Assembly: GCA_001890945.1 (NCBI GenBank)
Contig: MLAX01000001.1
Span: 1,178,001 to 1,242,000, forward strand
Length of the DNA: 64,000 nt
Direction of reading: 5' to 3'
DNA from: Alphaproteobacteria bacterium AO1-B
GTDB taxonomy: Bacteria; Pseudomonadota; Alphaproteobacteria; Rhizobiales; Stappiaceae
Shown here: positions 9,315 to 17,647 of the stretch, one piece after another
How the letters are laid out: each line of letters begins with the position of its first letter
Position numbering within the stretch: position 1 is the stretch's first letter
Notes under the pieces: generated by a model
Told to the model about the DNA's origin: nothing
The model's input: the letters and a program-made list of their open reading frames with translations, nothing else
The model's database searches: none
Position numbers and translations under genes: made by a program

Positions 9315-10553
9315 ATGCTCTTTCGCAAACAGGCAATCGAAGCCAAGCGAACAAGACTGTATGGTGATGTGCTAATCGTCACGCCAGTCGCGTTCAAGGT
9401 TATTGCCGTCTTCCTGTTCGCAATCCTGGTCGTCGTTGGCCTTTTCCTTGGCTTTGGGAATTTCGCCCGATTGGAGACCGTGCGCGGCGCAGTTATTCCG
9501 TCCAACGGTATGATCCATGTGAGGCCCGCCAGCTCGGGCTACATCACCGACTTTGCTGCCCACGAGGGCGAATATGTCCGGGAAGGGCAAGAGCTGGGCC
9601 GGCTGGTGGTCGCGGACGCTGCCACAGATGATGGCTCCGAAACGGCCGCCCGGCTTGCAGCTCATGAGCGGCAGATCTCCAACCTTGATGATGAGATCAT
9701 CAAGATGAACCAACTGAATCAGGTAAAACTTGAAGACCTGAGGGTTCGAACGAGCGACGCACAAATCGCGCTGGAAAACATCAAAAATCAAATCGCCATT
9801 CAAGAGACCCTAGTTGTTGAGCTCAAAGGCTCCTACCAGCGCGCGTCCGATCTTTCGGCGCGCGGGCATGTCAGCGGTGAGACGCGGGATGTTCGCAACA
9901 TCCGCCTATTGTCCGGAAAACAGGACCTGCAGCGCCTGTTGAGTGACCAAAATGATCTGGAAGCGGAACTGCGGAAATTTGGACGGGCGCGTTCGGAATT
10001 AATCGCGCAAAATGCCCTCGATATTGCACGGCTAGAGGCGCAGAAGGAAAAACTGCTCGCCGAAAAGGACATCTTCAAATCGAAGAAGGTTTTCAAGATT
10101 GTCGCGCCGATCAGCGGATATGTGACGACGGTTTTAGCCTCCCGAGGCGCTGCGGTTCGCAGTGAGCATCCGCTATTTTCTATTCTGCCGGAAAACAGTG
10201 TCTTGCAGGTGGAACTGTACGTGCCGAGCCGAGCAATTGGGTTTGTCGAAGAAGGGCAGGCAGTCCGGATCCAGTTCGATTCATTCCCTTTTGAGCGCTT
10301 TGGTGCGCAGGCGGGAACGGTCCGGTTGGTCACACAATCGGTTCTGTCAAAGAACGATCCGAGTGTCCTCGTTCAAACGGGCGAGCCTGTCTATCGGGTG
10401 AATGTCGATCTCGCCTCAAGTGAAGTGTCCGCTTACGGCCGATCCTATGCCATCCAACCGGGAATGCTTCTGAGCGCCAATATCATTCTTGAAGATCGTT
10501 CGATCCTCTCATGGCTTCTTGAACCAATGATAGCTGTTGCGAGGAGAAGCTGA
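9315..10553 (+). CDS. HlyD/CvaA-type periplasmic adaptor of a peptide exporter
   Basis: Membrane fusion protein of the type I secretion class resembling CvaA/MchE adaptors of microcin exporters. A short cytoplasmic tail (FRKQAIEAKRTRLYGDV) leads into one transmembrane helix (about residues 28-50), a biotinyl-lipoyl half domain (HVRPASSGYITDF), a long alpha-helical hairpin (about 110-265) and the second lipoyl half with APISGYVTT, then a beta-barrel domain. ATG 9315 follows GGGGAGGAC, a strong ribosome site; the frame is open upstream to TTG 9273. The stop codon shares one base with the start of the exporter gene (TGATG), indicating tight coupling. A TolC-like outer membrane partner is not encoded nearby. 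Confidence 0.85.
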   Translation: MLFRKQAIEAKRTRLYGDVLIVTPVAFKVIAVFLFAILVVVGLFLGFGNFARLETVRGAVIPSNGMIHVRPASSGYITDFAAHEGEYVREGQELGRLVVADAATDDGSETAARLAAHERQISNLDDEIIKMNQLNQVKLEDLRVRTSDAQIALENIKNQIAIQETLVVELKGSYQRASDLSARGHVSGETRDVRNIRLLSGKQDLQRLLSDQNDLEAELRKFGRARSELIAQNALDIARLEAQKEKLLAEKDIFKSKKVFKIVAPISGYVTTVLASRGAAVRSEHPLFSILPENSVLQVELYVPSRAIGFVEEGQAVRIQFDSFPFERFGAQAGTVRLVTQSVLSKNDPSVLVQTGEPVYRVNVDLASSEVSAYGRSYAIQPGMLLSANIILEDRSILSWLLEPMIAVARRS

Positions 10554-12670
10554 TGGCAAGCGAGGCCCTATCAAATCTCCAGTTTATTGGCGGGCGCTCC
10601 TTGCCGCTGATCCGGCAAAACGAGGCGGCAGAATGCGGCAATGCCTGCCTTGCAATGGTTGCGAGCTATTACGGATTCAAGACAGATATTGCATCCCTTC
10701 GCCGCCGGTTTCCGACGACAGCGCAAGGCATGACGCTTCGGACGTTGGCCGACATGTCAAACAAAATCGGCTTGGCAACACGGGCGTTGAAAGCGGAAGT
10801 TCAGGACCTTAAACGTGTGCATTTGCCCGCGATTTTGCATTGGGATTTGAACCACTTCGTAGTCCTGAAAAAACTTACAAAGAACCGGGCGGTCATTCAT
10901 GACCCGGCGCGCGGCGACCTGACACTCGGCCTTGAAGAGTTCGGCAATCATTTCACCGGGATCGTCTTGGAGCTGATGCCCGCTACCGGGTTTCAGCGTG
11001 CAGATGAGAGAAACAAACTCGCATTCACGTCACTTTGGAGCAGTATGCAGGGGTTGGGCGGTGCCCTGACGCAGGTGTTGCTTCTGTCACTTGTTCTGCT
11101 CGCCTATACGATCGCCGCCCCGCAATACATGCAAATTACAATCGACACTGTGCTCCCCAGTCTTGACAAGGACTTGTTGATCACTCTGGCTTTGGGGTTC
11201 GGGCTTTTTCTTGTGATCAACGTTGTCGCAAGCGTGCTTCGTGATTTGGTCATCCTCTATGCAGGAAGCAAGCTGGCTTACCAGATTTCCATCAATCTTT
11301 TTCAACACTTGATACGTCTTCCGTTGCCCTTTTTTGAGCGCAGGCACATCGGAGACATTGTCTCCCGGTTTTCTTCGATCGAACCAATTCGGCAGTTTTT
11401 GACCAACGGTGTCGTCGGGGGCGTGGTGGACGGAATTATGGCGCTTGTCACCCTTGGCCTGATGTTCGCCTACAGCCCCAAGCTGGCGGTCATCTCTCTG
11501 GTTTCCCTTGCGCTCTACGTAACCTTGCGTCTCGCGATGTTCCGGCCATTCAGGACCGCATCGGAGCGTGAAATTGTTTCGAGAGCTGCAGAGCATACGA
11601 ATTTCATTGAAACCGTCCGCGGTATTCTCAGCATAAAGGTTTTTTCTCAGGAAGATCAGCGACAGCAACGCTGGCATAACCTGCTCGCAGATGCGGTTAA
11701 TCAGAGTGTGCGCGTTCAATTCCTGACGATAGCTTTCAATTCAACAGCAGTTTTGATCCGCGGCCTGGAGCAGGTCATAATCATCTACCTTGCAGCGATG
11801 ATGGCGATTGATGCGGCCATCACGGTAGGAATGATTTTTGCTTTCATGGCCTACCGCGGCCAGTTTGCGGACAACACGGCAAGGCTTGTCGAACTCATCA
11901 TCGATTTTCGTATGCTTGATCTCCACCTTGAGCGCCTTGCGGATATCGCTCTTGAGGAAAGAGGTGATGGCGGGCATGGCACGTTCAAAATAAAACACGG
12001 AAAATGCGAAGCGTCGAATTTGTCGTTTGCTTACGACAACAGCGCGCCTCTGTTGTTTCAGAACGCTTCATTTGTCATCGAGCCGGGCGAGAGTGTCGCC
12101 GTGGTCGGGCCATCCGGTTGCGGCAAGACAACGCTTCTGAAAATTCTCATGGGCCTGTTTCAACCGGTGTCCGGTGACTTCAAAGTTGATGGAAAAACAA
12201 TTCAACAGATCGGAAATTCCAACTACCGGAGCCAGATCGCTGCGGTGATGCAAGACGATCAGCTGTTTTCGGGCACCGTGGCCGAAAACATTGCCTTTTT
12301 TAGCAGCGATATTGACATGGAGCGTGTGTTGAGTTGCGCGGCAAAGGCTTGCGTCCATGAAGACATAGCCCGGCTGCCCATGGGCTACGAAACCTTTATC
12401 GGAGACATGGGCGCCGTGTTTTCAGCGGGTCAGCTTCAAAGGTTGATGCTCGCCAGGGCCCTCTATCAGGAGCCCAAAATTCTGTTCATGGACGAGGGGA
12501 CAGCCCATCTGGATGTGGAAACGGAAAGAGCAGTCAACACGTCCATAAGAGATTTAGGCATGACGCGGATCATTGTTGCCCATCGTCCGGAAACAATCGA
12601 AATGGCGGATCGTGTATTAATGATTGCAAGTGAAACAATTATTGAAGTTGTAACTGAAAAACAGAAATAA
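10553..12670 (+). CDS. C39 peptidase-containing ABC exporter (double-glycine peptide type)
   Basis: 705-residue exporter of the colicin V/microcin class that cuts the leader from its substrate while exporting it. N-terminal C39 peptidase domain (about 15-140) with the complete catalytic set: Gln22, Cys28 in AAECGNACLA, His101 in DLNHFVVL and Asp117 in HDPARG. Six transmembrane segments follow (about 165-440), then the ATPase domain: Walker A GPSGCGKTT near 520, Walker B ILFMDEG near 645. The ABC signature reads FSAGQLQR where relatives usually have LSGGQKQR. The intact C39 triad predicts that a double-glycine substrate exists, and one is encoded 120 bases downstream. Confidence 0.9.
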   Translation: MASEALSNLQFIGGRSLPLIRQNEAAECGNACLAMVASYYGFKTDIASLRRRFPTTAQGMTLRTLADMSNKIGLATRALKAEVQDLKRVHLPAILHWDLNHFVVLKKLTKNRAVIHDPARGDLTLGLEEFGNHFTGIVLELMPATGFQRADERNKLAFTSLWSSMQGLGGALTQVLLLSLVLLAYTIAAPQYMQITIDTVLPSLDKDLLITLALGFGLFLVINVVASVLRDLVILYAGSKLAYQISINLFQHLIRLPLPFFERRHIGDIVSRFSSIEPIRQFLTNGVVGGVVDGIMALVTLGLMFAYSPKLAVISLVSLALYVTLRLAMFRPFRTASEREIVSRAAEHTNFIETVRGILSIKVFSQEDQRQQRWHNLLADAVNQSVRVQFLTIAFNSTAVLIRGLEQVIIIYLAAMMAIDAAITVGMIFAFMAYRGQFADNTARLVELIIDFRMLDLHLERLADIALEERGDGGHGTFKIKHGKCEASNLSFAYDNSAPLLFQNASFVIEPGESVAVVGPSGCGKTTLLKILMGLFQPVSGDFKVDGKTIQQIGNSNYRSQIAAVMQDDQLFSGTVAENIAFFSSDIDMERVLSCAAKACVHEDIARLPMGYETFIGDMGAVFSAGQLQRLMLARALYQEPKILFMDEGTAHLDVETERAVNTSIRDLGMTRIIVAHRPETIEMADRVLMIASETIIEVVTEKQK

Positions 12671-12718
12671 AATTCCAATTAATATGAATGAATTCAGCTA
12701 AAAGTGGCGTCTCCGATA

Positions 12719-12760
12719 TTGACAATCAGATAAGAAGTTGCAAAATGTAAGCGCTTGCAT
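12719..12760 (+). promoter_or_regulatory. Candidate promoter with LacI-type operator, copy 2
   Basis: TTGACA (12719-12724), 16-base spacer and CAAAAT (12741-12746) form a plausible sigma70-type promoter. The operator-like TGTAAGCGCTTGCA (12746-12759) begins at the end of the -10 element and would cover the transcription start, a classical repression position. The 18-bp sequence AAATGTAAGCGCTTGCAT is the same as in the promoter of the exporter operon, so both units should answer to the same regulator. Confidence 0.5.
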
Positions 12761-12790
12761 GCGCGCCAATATTTCACCTGGAGTGAACAA

Positions 12791-13330
12791 ATGACCGAAG
12801 TATCGACAATGAGAGAACTTACCCTAGAAGAGTGCGATCAGGTTTCTGGCGGTGTCGTTCTGCTTGGTGTGTCCATCGGGATAAGCAGTCTTGTGGCCCT
12901 GAAAATCGGGATCAATGTGGGATCGTCCATGGCGGGTATCATCGCGATATTGGACAATAACGGGCTCTACAACAGGGACTCTCTTGAGCAGATTGCAGGC
13001 AGCACGCAACATGCGCACAGCAACGGGGGCGGCTTCGGCTCCGACCGCCGGATTAAGACAGACGTTCAACTGGTCGGTCATCTCGATCATCTCGAGTTAG
13101 ATGTCTATTCCTGGGAATACACGAACGAACCAGGCACCCGTTATGTCGGCGTGATGGCACAGGATCTTCTGGCGCGCGAAGATCTCAGCCATGCGGTGTT
13201 CGTGTTCGAAGAAGGCCCGCACAAGGGCTTTTACGGCGTTGATTACTCAGCACTCGGATTGACCTGTGTCCGGGAAAGCGAATTCGGCGGCAACGTCGAT
13301 ACCCTGTTGGTGACAGCAATCGCAGCCTAA
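12791..13330 (+). CDS. double-glycine leader protein with C-terminal peptidase S74 (intramolecular chaperone) domain
   Basis: 179 residues. Residues 7-21, MRELTLEECDQVSGG, closely match the class II microcin leader (microcin V has MRTLTLNELDSVSGG), so the neighbouring C39 exporter should cut after Gly21. Residues 22-54 are strongly hydrophobic with small residues (VVLLGVSIGISS onward). After a polar linker with HAHSNGGG, residue 84 starts SDRRIKTD, the signature of S74/endosialidase-type chaperone domains, followed by YSWEY, a GVMAQDLL segment and GVDYSALGL. The Ser84 and Lys89 spacing equals the Ser-Lys self-cleavage dyad of that family. Cleavage before Ser84 would free a 62-residue peptide (22-83). 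Start ATG 12791 follows TGGAG; ATG 12809 is an alternative. Whether the released part is a toxin, signal or fibre subunit is unknown. Confidence 0.75.
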   Translation: MTEVSTMRELTLEECDQVSGGVVLLGVSIGISSLVALKIGINVGSSMAGIIAILDNNGLYNRDSLEQIAGSTQHAHSNGGGFGSDRRIKTDVQLVGHLDHLELDVYSWEYTNEPGTRYVGVMAQDLLAREDLSHAVFVFEEGPHKGFYGVDYSALGLTCVRESEFGGNVDTLLVTAIAA

Positions 13331-13363
13331 CGCGCAGCAAGCAGCGATTACAGTCGCCGACGG

Positions 13364-13400
13364 CCCCGCCGAGCAGCCCGAAAAGGACTTGGCGGGGTTT
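13364..13400 (+). terminator. Possible terminator after the double-glycine gene
   Basis: CCCCGCC (13364-13370) pairs with GGCGGGG (13391-13397), followed by only three T. The 20-base loop and short T run make it weaker than average, but it lies in the right place between two convergent genes. Confidence 0.45.
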
Positions 13401-13410
13401 GCGGTGTCGA

Positions 13411-14061
13411 TCAAGCTTCTTGAGGTGTCAAGACGTGGGGTGTGGGCCCATCAGGGCGTAAACAGCCCATGATGCTGCCGGTCAGATGGGTCTTCACAAG
13501 GTCCGGATCCTGAACGACCTGACCATCTTTGATTGCGGCGTGTAGCACAGCTGGAATGAGGTTGCGGATCACAAATCCGGCGGTCTTCAGATCTGGCGCG
13601 CTGATTTCGTTTTTTCGGATTTCCAGGAACTTGGTCGCAGCCAGATCAATCTTTTGATGAAAGCCGTCGGGATCTTCTGAAAGCGTTTGGGCCGGTGTCT
13701 GTTCTTCAAAAGCCGCGTTGAGCCGGGGTGCGTTCAGGTGCACCTGGAAATTTGCGTCAACGATCTTCCGGATGGCGTCTGGCAGGGACAGGTGTTCCGA
13801 TGCTGCCATGGCCGTTTCAACGGTTTTGAGGACGTGCGCACGATGCGCAAATCTCAGCTCTAGGATGAGCGCCCCCTTGTTGGGAAAATACTGGTACAGC
13901 GACCCGATACTGATCCCGGCACGTTCGGCGATCATGTTTGTGGTCGCACCGTTATAGCCCTCTTCATCGAAGACTTGCGATGCAGCCTCCAAGATAAAGT
14001 CGACCATGAGCCGCGAGCGTTGCTGCTTTGGGCGCCGCCTGCGCGTTGGGGCCAAGTCCAT
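13411..14061 (-). CDS. TetR/AcrR family transcriptional regulator
   Basis: 216-residue TetR-type repressor. The N-terminal helix-turn-helix domain (about 14-65) has the family pattern ILEAASQVFDEEGYNGATTNMIAERAGISIGSLYQYFPNKGAL in split segments (AERAGISIGSLYQYF is the recognition part); the C-terminal helical domain would bind an unknown ligand. ATG 14061 is preceded by GGAG at good spacing; the frame is open a further 63 bases upstream. It is divergent from the MipA-like outer membrane gene across about 220 bases, so that gene and its own promoter are the obvious targets. Confidence 0.85.
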   Translation of the reverse strand: MDLAPTRRRRPKQQRSRLMVDFILEAASQVFDEEGYNGATTNMIAERAGISIGSLYQYFPNKGALILELRFAHRAHVLKTVETAMAASEHLSLPDAIRKIVDANFQVHLNAPRLNAAFEEQTPAQTLSEDPDGFHQKIDLAATKFLEIRKNEISAPDLKTAGFVIRNLIPAVLHAAIKDGQVVQDPDLVKTHLTGSIMGCLRPDGPTPHVLTPQEA

Positions 14062-14281
14062 AAAGATGCTCCAATGAAAAACAGCTGCCAATAGGATCTG
14101 CGGTTGGGTCAAAAGTGTGACCAAAACGCGAGCTGGTCTGATGCAATGTCTGTTTATAGTTCAGATATGAATGAGAAACGTAATAAAAATCAAATAGATA
14201 AATGATGTTTTCTGCGGCAATCTGACCGATCACTAATCCGAAAACGCGAGTTTTTCAACAAGCTCCAACGCGTCACCTTCC

Positions 14282-15172
14282 ATGGGCCAGCCAATCCAGA
14301 ACGGCGGCTCAATGGAGGTTGTGATAGTGCGAGTTTGCTTTGGACGCTCCCCGCGAGCGATTGTGATTGTTGCGATGGTCAGTTGTGCGCCGGCAGTTGT
14401 TTACGCAGATGACACAGCGCGTGTACGCTCAGATGAAAGGGGAGCGAAAACTCAAAGTGGCATTCACGGAATATTGGCGGTTGGAGTGGCGGGAGAACCT
14501 GAATTTGAGGGCGCTGCCGAATACCTTCCGATCCCCCAGGCCTATGCCCACATCACCGCCTTTGGATTGGGCTTTGAAATTGAGGGGCCGGAGGCCCGGC
14601 TGAACCTGCGGCCGCACGCGGCTTTTCAGTTCGGTCCGGCCGTTGAGTACCGGATGGGGCGGGACGATGTGGGGAATGACGTGATCGACCGCTTGGAGGC
14701 AATCGACGGCGCCTTCGAAGCAGGTGGATTTGTCACCTATCAATTCAAGTCCTTGATGGCGCAATCGGATGTTTTTGAAATCTCGGCCGAGTTGATGGCG
14801 GATGTTTCTGGTGTTCATGAAGGCGTAATCGGCAAGGTGCGGGCTGGGTACTGGGTCGCGCCCAGAGAGCGGCTGCGGGTTGGGCTTGAGACCGAAGTCG
14901 GTTTTGCGACGGATGACTACATGAACACCTATTTGGGTGTGTCAGAAGCGGGTTCGGCCCGCTCGGGACTGGCCGTCTACACCGCCGAAGGCGGGCTCAA
15001 GGACATTGGTGTCGAGGCGACGATGACCTACCAGCTCACAGACCGCTGGGGGCTGGTCGGCCGGGCGTCCTATACGCGTCTTCTGGGGGACGCTGCGGAC
15101 AGTCCCATCGTTAAGGACAAAGGGTCGGCAGACCAGTTCCGAGGTGGCGTCGGCTTGTCGTTCAGGTTTTAG
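14282..15172 (+). CDS. MipA/OmpV family outer membrane protein
   Basis: Beta-barrel outer membrane protein of the MipA/OmpV family. After a signal peptide (hydrophobic AIVIVAMVSCAPAVVYA) the mature part begins with ADDT; the sequence IPQAYAHITAFGLGFEIEG, the RLNLRPHAAFQFGPAVEYRMGRDD segment (shown in pieces: FGPAVEYRMGRDD) and the final strand QFRGGVGLSFRF with terminal Phe are typical. In-frame ATG 14312 gives a shorter, more normal signal peptide, and no start has a clear ribosome site. Probably controlled by the divergent TetR regulator. Role could be scaffold (MipA) or porin-like (OmpV). Confidence 0.75.
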   Translation: MGQPIQNGGSMEVVIVRVCFGRSPRAIVIVAMVSCAPAVVYADDTARVRSDERGAKTQSGIHGILAVGVAGEPEFEGAAEYLPIPQAYAHITAFGLGFEIEGPEARLNLRPHAAFQFGPAVEYRMGRDDVGNDVIDRLEAIDGAFEAGGFVTYQFKSLMAQSDVFEISAELMADVSGVHEGVIGKVRAGYWVAPRERLRVGLETEVGFATDDYMNTYLGVSEAGSARSGLAVYTAEGGLKDIGVEATMTYQLTDRWGLVGRASYTRLLGDAADSPIVKDKGSADQFRGGVGLSFRF

Positions 15173-15199
15173 GTTTTGGTTTGATCTTAAGAGAAAAAG

Positions 15200-15226
15200 A
15201 AAGGCCCGCTGAAGCAGCGGGCCTTT
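15200..15226. terminator. Bidirectional terminator between mipA-like gene and RNA helicase
   Basis: AAAGGCCCGCT (15200-15210) and AGCGGGCCTTT (15216-15226) form a perfect 11-bp stem with a 5-base loop. Built-in A and T tracts at either end let it serve both convergent genes; it ends five bases before the helicase stop codon. Confidence 0.85.
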
Positions 15227-15230
15227 GGTC

Positions 15231-17339
15231 TTACTTTGCCCGGTCCGCTTTGCGCTGGGCGCGGGACGGCTTGTTTTTCTTCGGAGCTTTTTTCTTTGCG
15301 CCAAATGGTTTGGCACCAGCCTTTGGCTTGCCCTTGCGCGGCGCTTCGCCATCAGCATCGCGCGGTTTGCGAGCCTTGCGTGGTGCGTCGCCGTCATTGG
15401 CGAGGGCTTTCATATCCAGCGGTTCGTAAGCTGGATGATGGGGGGCAGCCTCGTCATCGTCGCGGCGGCGTTTCTTGCCACGCGGAGCGTCGAAGTCGCG
15501 TTTTGGTCCGCGCTTTGGCTTCAGCGTGTCTTCACGGCCCATGTCTTCGTAGTCGGGCGCATCGCCGCGGCGCGGGCGCCGGTTTTGATAGCCCCCCCGA
15601 TCACCGCGGTCGCCTCTATCACCGCGATCCCTGGGGCCACGATCCCTGTCACCGCGTCCACGATTTCCACCACCGCGGAAGTTGTCTTCCTTCGGCGGTT
15701 GCGGCATCTGGCCGCCGCGGGCGTCCAGCAACTTGATGGTGACGTTTTCCTCGCCCGTCCCTTCGCGCTTAACGGTGCTGTTAAAGCGTTCGCCGTGCTT
15801 GCCGGAGATCTCGAAGTAGAGCTCGTTCTGGAAAATCTTGATCGCGCCGACTTCCTTCTTGGTCACATGACCAGCTCGGCAAATCAGCGGCAGGATCCAC
15901 CGTGGTTCGGCGCGCTGGCGGTGGCCGAGCGACAGCGAGAACCAGACGCCATCTTCGAAGTTGTTTTTGATTTCGGCGCTGCGGCCTCCACGCGACCCGG
16001 CATCACGGCCCTGCAAGGCGGTCTCGTTCAACTCCGAAACATCTTCAGGCGCAGGCAGGCGCGACTGGCGGAGCTTGACGAAAGCAGCTGCCAGTTGCTC
16101 TGGGCTGTGCAGCGCCAGAAGTTCCATCGCGATGGCGCGCTGTTCGTCTTCCAACTCCGCGGTCAAAACAGGATCTGCCAGAAGGCGTTCCTTGTCCTTG
16201 GCCCAGATCTCGTCCGCGGTCGGTGCGCCCGTCCAGGTCGCCTTGATGCCGGCAAAGTGCATCGTGCGTTCGGCCTGACGGCGGCGGGGGAAGGGAACCA
16301 TCAGCACACAGGTGCCTTTACGCCCGGCGCGGCCGGTCCGGCCCGAACGGTGCAAGAGTGCTGCCTTGCCGGTCGGTAGATCTGCGTGAATCACGAGATC
16401 AAGGTTCGGCAAGTCGATGCCGCGCGCAGCAACGTCTGTCGCAACACACACGCGGGCCGTGCCGTTCTTCATTGCAGTCAAGGCGGCGGTGCGTTGCTCC
16501 TGGCTGAGTTCGCCGGAGAGCGACACGATCGCAAAACCCCTGTTAGCAAGGCGCGCGGTCAAACGACTGACCCCTTCACGGGTGGCGCAGAAAACGATTG
16601 CCTTTTCCGCTTCATGCAGCCGTAGCACATTGATGATCGCGTTTTCGCGCTCATTTGGTGCGACCGGATGGGCAACATAATCGATGTCGCCGTGTTGTTC
16701 GCGGGCATTGATTGTCGACAGGCGGACTGCATCTTTTTGGAAGCGCTTTGCAAGTTCGGCGATCGGTTTCGGTACCGTTGCGGAGAACATGAGCGTGCGG
16801 CGGCTTTCCGGTGCGGCATCCAGAATGAATTCCAGATCTTCGCGAAATCCCATGTCGAGCATCTCGTCGGCCTCATCGAGCACGACTGCACGGAGTTCGG
16901 AAAGGTCCAGCGCGCCCCGTTCAATGTGGTCGCGCAAGCGGCCGGGCGTTCCGACAACAATGTGTGCGCCGCGGTCCAGTGTGCGCCGCTCCATGCGCGG
17001 ATCCATGCCACCCACACAAGAGGCAGTCACGGCGCCGGCTTCGCCATAAAGCCAGGTCAGCTCTTCCTTGACCTGAAGCGCGAGTTCGCGGGTCGGGGCA
17101 ATGGCGAGGGCGATCGGGGCACCAGGTTTTCCAAGCGTTTCTTCTTCGCCCAAAATGGTTGAGGCGAGCGCGAGACCAAAGGCAACGGTCTTGCCGGAGC
17201 CGGTCTGTGCGGACACAAGAAGGTCGGCGTCAGCTGGCGCTTCGGTCAGAACACTTTCTTGAACGGGAGTGAGGCTTTCATAGCCACGTTTCGCCAGCGC
17301 GGCTTTCAGCGCCGGGGCGAGCGACATCAATTCGGTCAT
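15231..17339 (-). CDS. DEAD-box RNA helicase with DbpA-type RNA-binding domain (DeaD/CsdA-like)
   Basis: 702-residue ATP-dependent RNA helicase. Q-motif TPVQESVL, Walker A AQTGSGKT, the DEAD box in VLDEADEMLDMGF, motif III MFSATVP and motif VI HRSGRTGRAGRKG are all intact. After the helicase core (about 1-370) comes a linker and a DbpA-like RNA-binding domain (about 465-545), then an Arg/Gly/Asp repeat stretch with several DRGDRG units (about 560-590) and a Lys-rich tail. This layout matches cold-shock and ribosome-assembly helicases. ATG 17339 (MTELMSLAPALKAAL) is the family-like start. It is convergent with the MipA-like gene. Confidence 0.9.
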   Translation of the reverse strand: MTELMSLAPALKAALAKRGYESLTPVQESVLTEAPADADLLVSAQTGSGKTVAFGLALASTILGEEETLGKPGAPIALAIAPTRELALQVKEELTWLYGEAGAVTASCVGGMDPRMERRTLDRGAHIVVGTPGRLRDHIERGALDLSELRAVVLDEADEMLDMGFREDLEFILDAAPESRRTLMFSATVPKPIAELAKRFQKDAVRLSTINAREQHGDIDYVAHPVAPNERENAIINVLRLHEAEKAIVFCATREGVSRLTARLANRGFAIVSLSGELSQEQRTAALTAMKNGTARVCVATDVAARGIDLPNLDLVIHADLPTGKAALLHRSGRTGRAGRKGTCVLMVPFPRRRQAERTMHFAGIKATWTGAPTADEIWAKDKERLLADPVLTAELEDEQRAIAMELLALHSPEQLAAAFVKLRQSRLPAPEDVSELNETALQGRDAGSRGGRSAEIKNNFEDGVWFSLSLGHRQRAEPRWILPLICRAGHVTKKEVGAIKIFQNELYFEISGKHGERFNSTVKREGTGEENVTIKLLDARGGQMPQPPKEDNFRGGGNRGRGDRDRGPRDRGDRGDRGDRGGYQNRRPRRGDAPDYEDMGREDTLKPKRGPKRDFDAPRGKKRRRDDDEAAPHHPAYEPLDMKALANDGDAPRKARKPRDADGEAPRKGKPKAGAKPFGAKKKAPKKNKPSRAQRKADRAK

Positions 17340-17647
17340 TGGATTCTTTCGACTGCTCCGGATCACCTGCGTGCCAATCAGCAGTCTACCGGATCGGGCC
17401 ATCACCATGCAGGCCCTTGTGGGTCGCGGCTTATACAGGCTTATCGCAGGGACGTCCACCAGAAAGAAATGCTCATATTTTGAGCGATATTGTCAGTATT
17501 GGCCGTATTTGAAAAATCGATTCTTTTGCAGCCATGTAATTAATACCAATAGTATAAAGATGTAGAGAATAACATCTTTGGGTATATGTAAATTTTTAAC
17601 CTGCCTCTGCGTTAAATTTGCGTGACAGAATTTCGCTGGGGTTTGGG
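17340..17647. other. Intergenic region between divergent helicase and chemoreceptor genes
   Basis: About 308 bases holding the promoters of both genes; the half nearest the chemoreceptor is AT-rich. AAAGATGT (17556-17563) and ACATCTTT (17572-17579) form a perfect inverted repeat around an 8-base loop, 69 bases before the chemoreceptor start. No small gene is supported. Confidence 0.6.

Noticed and set aside
15225..16379. 384-codon open frame on the plus strand opposite the RNA helicase
   Set aside because: It is the antisense of the Gly/Arg-rich and helicase regions, has no family-like sequence, and the minus strand carries all DEAD-box motifs.
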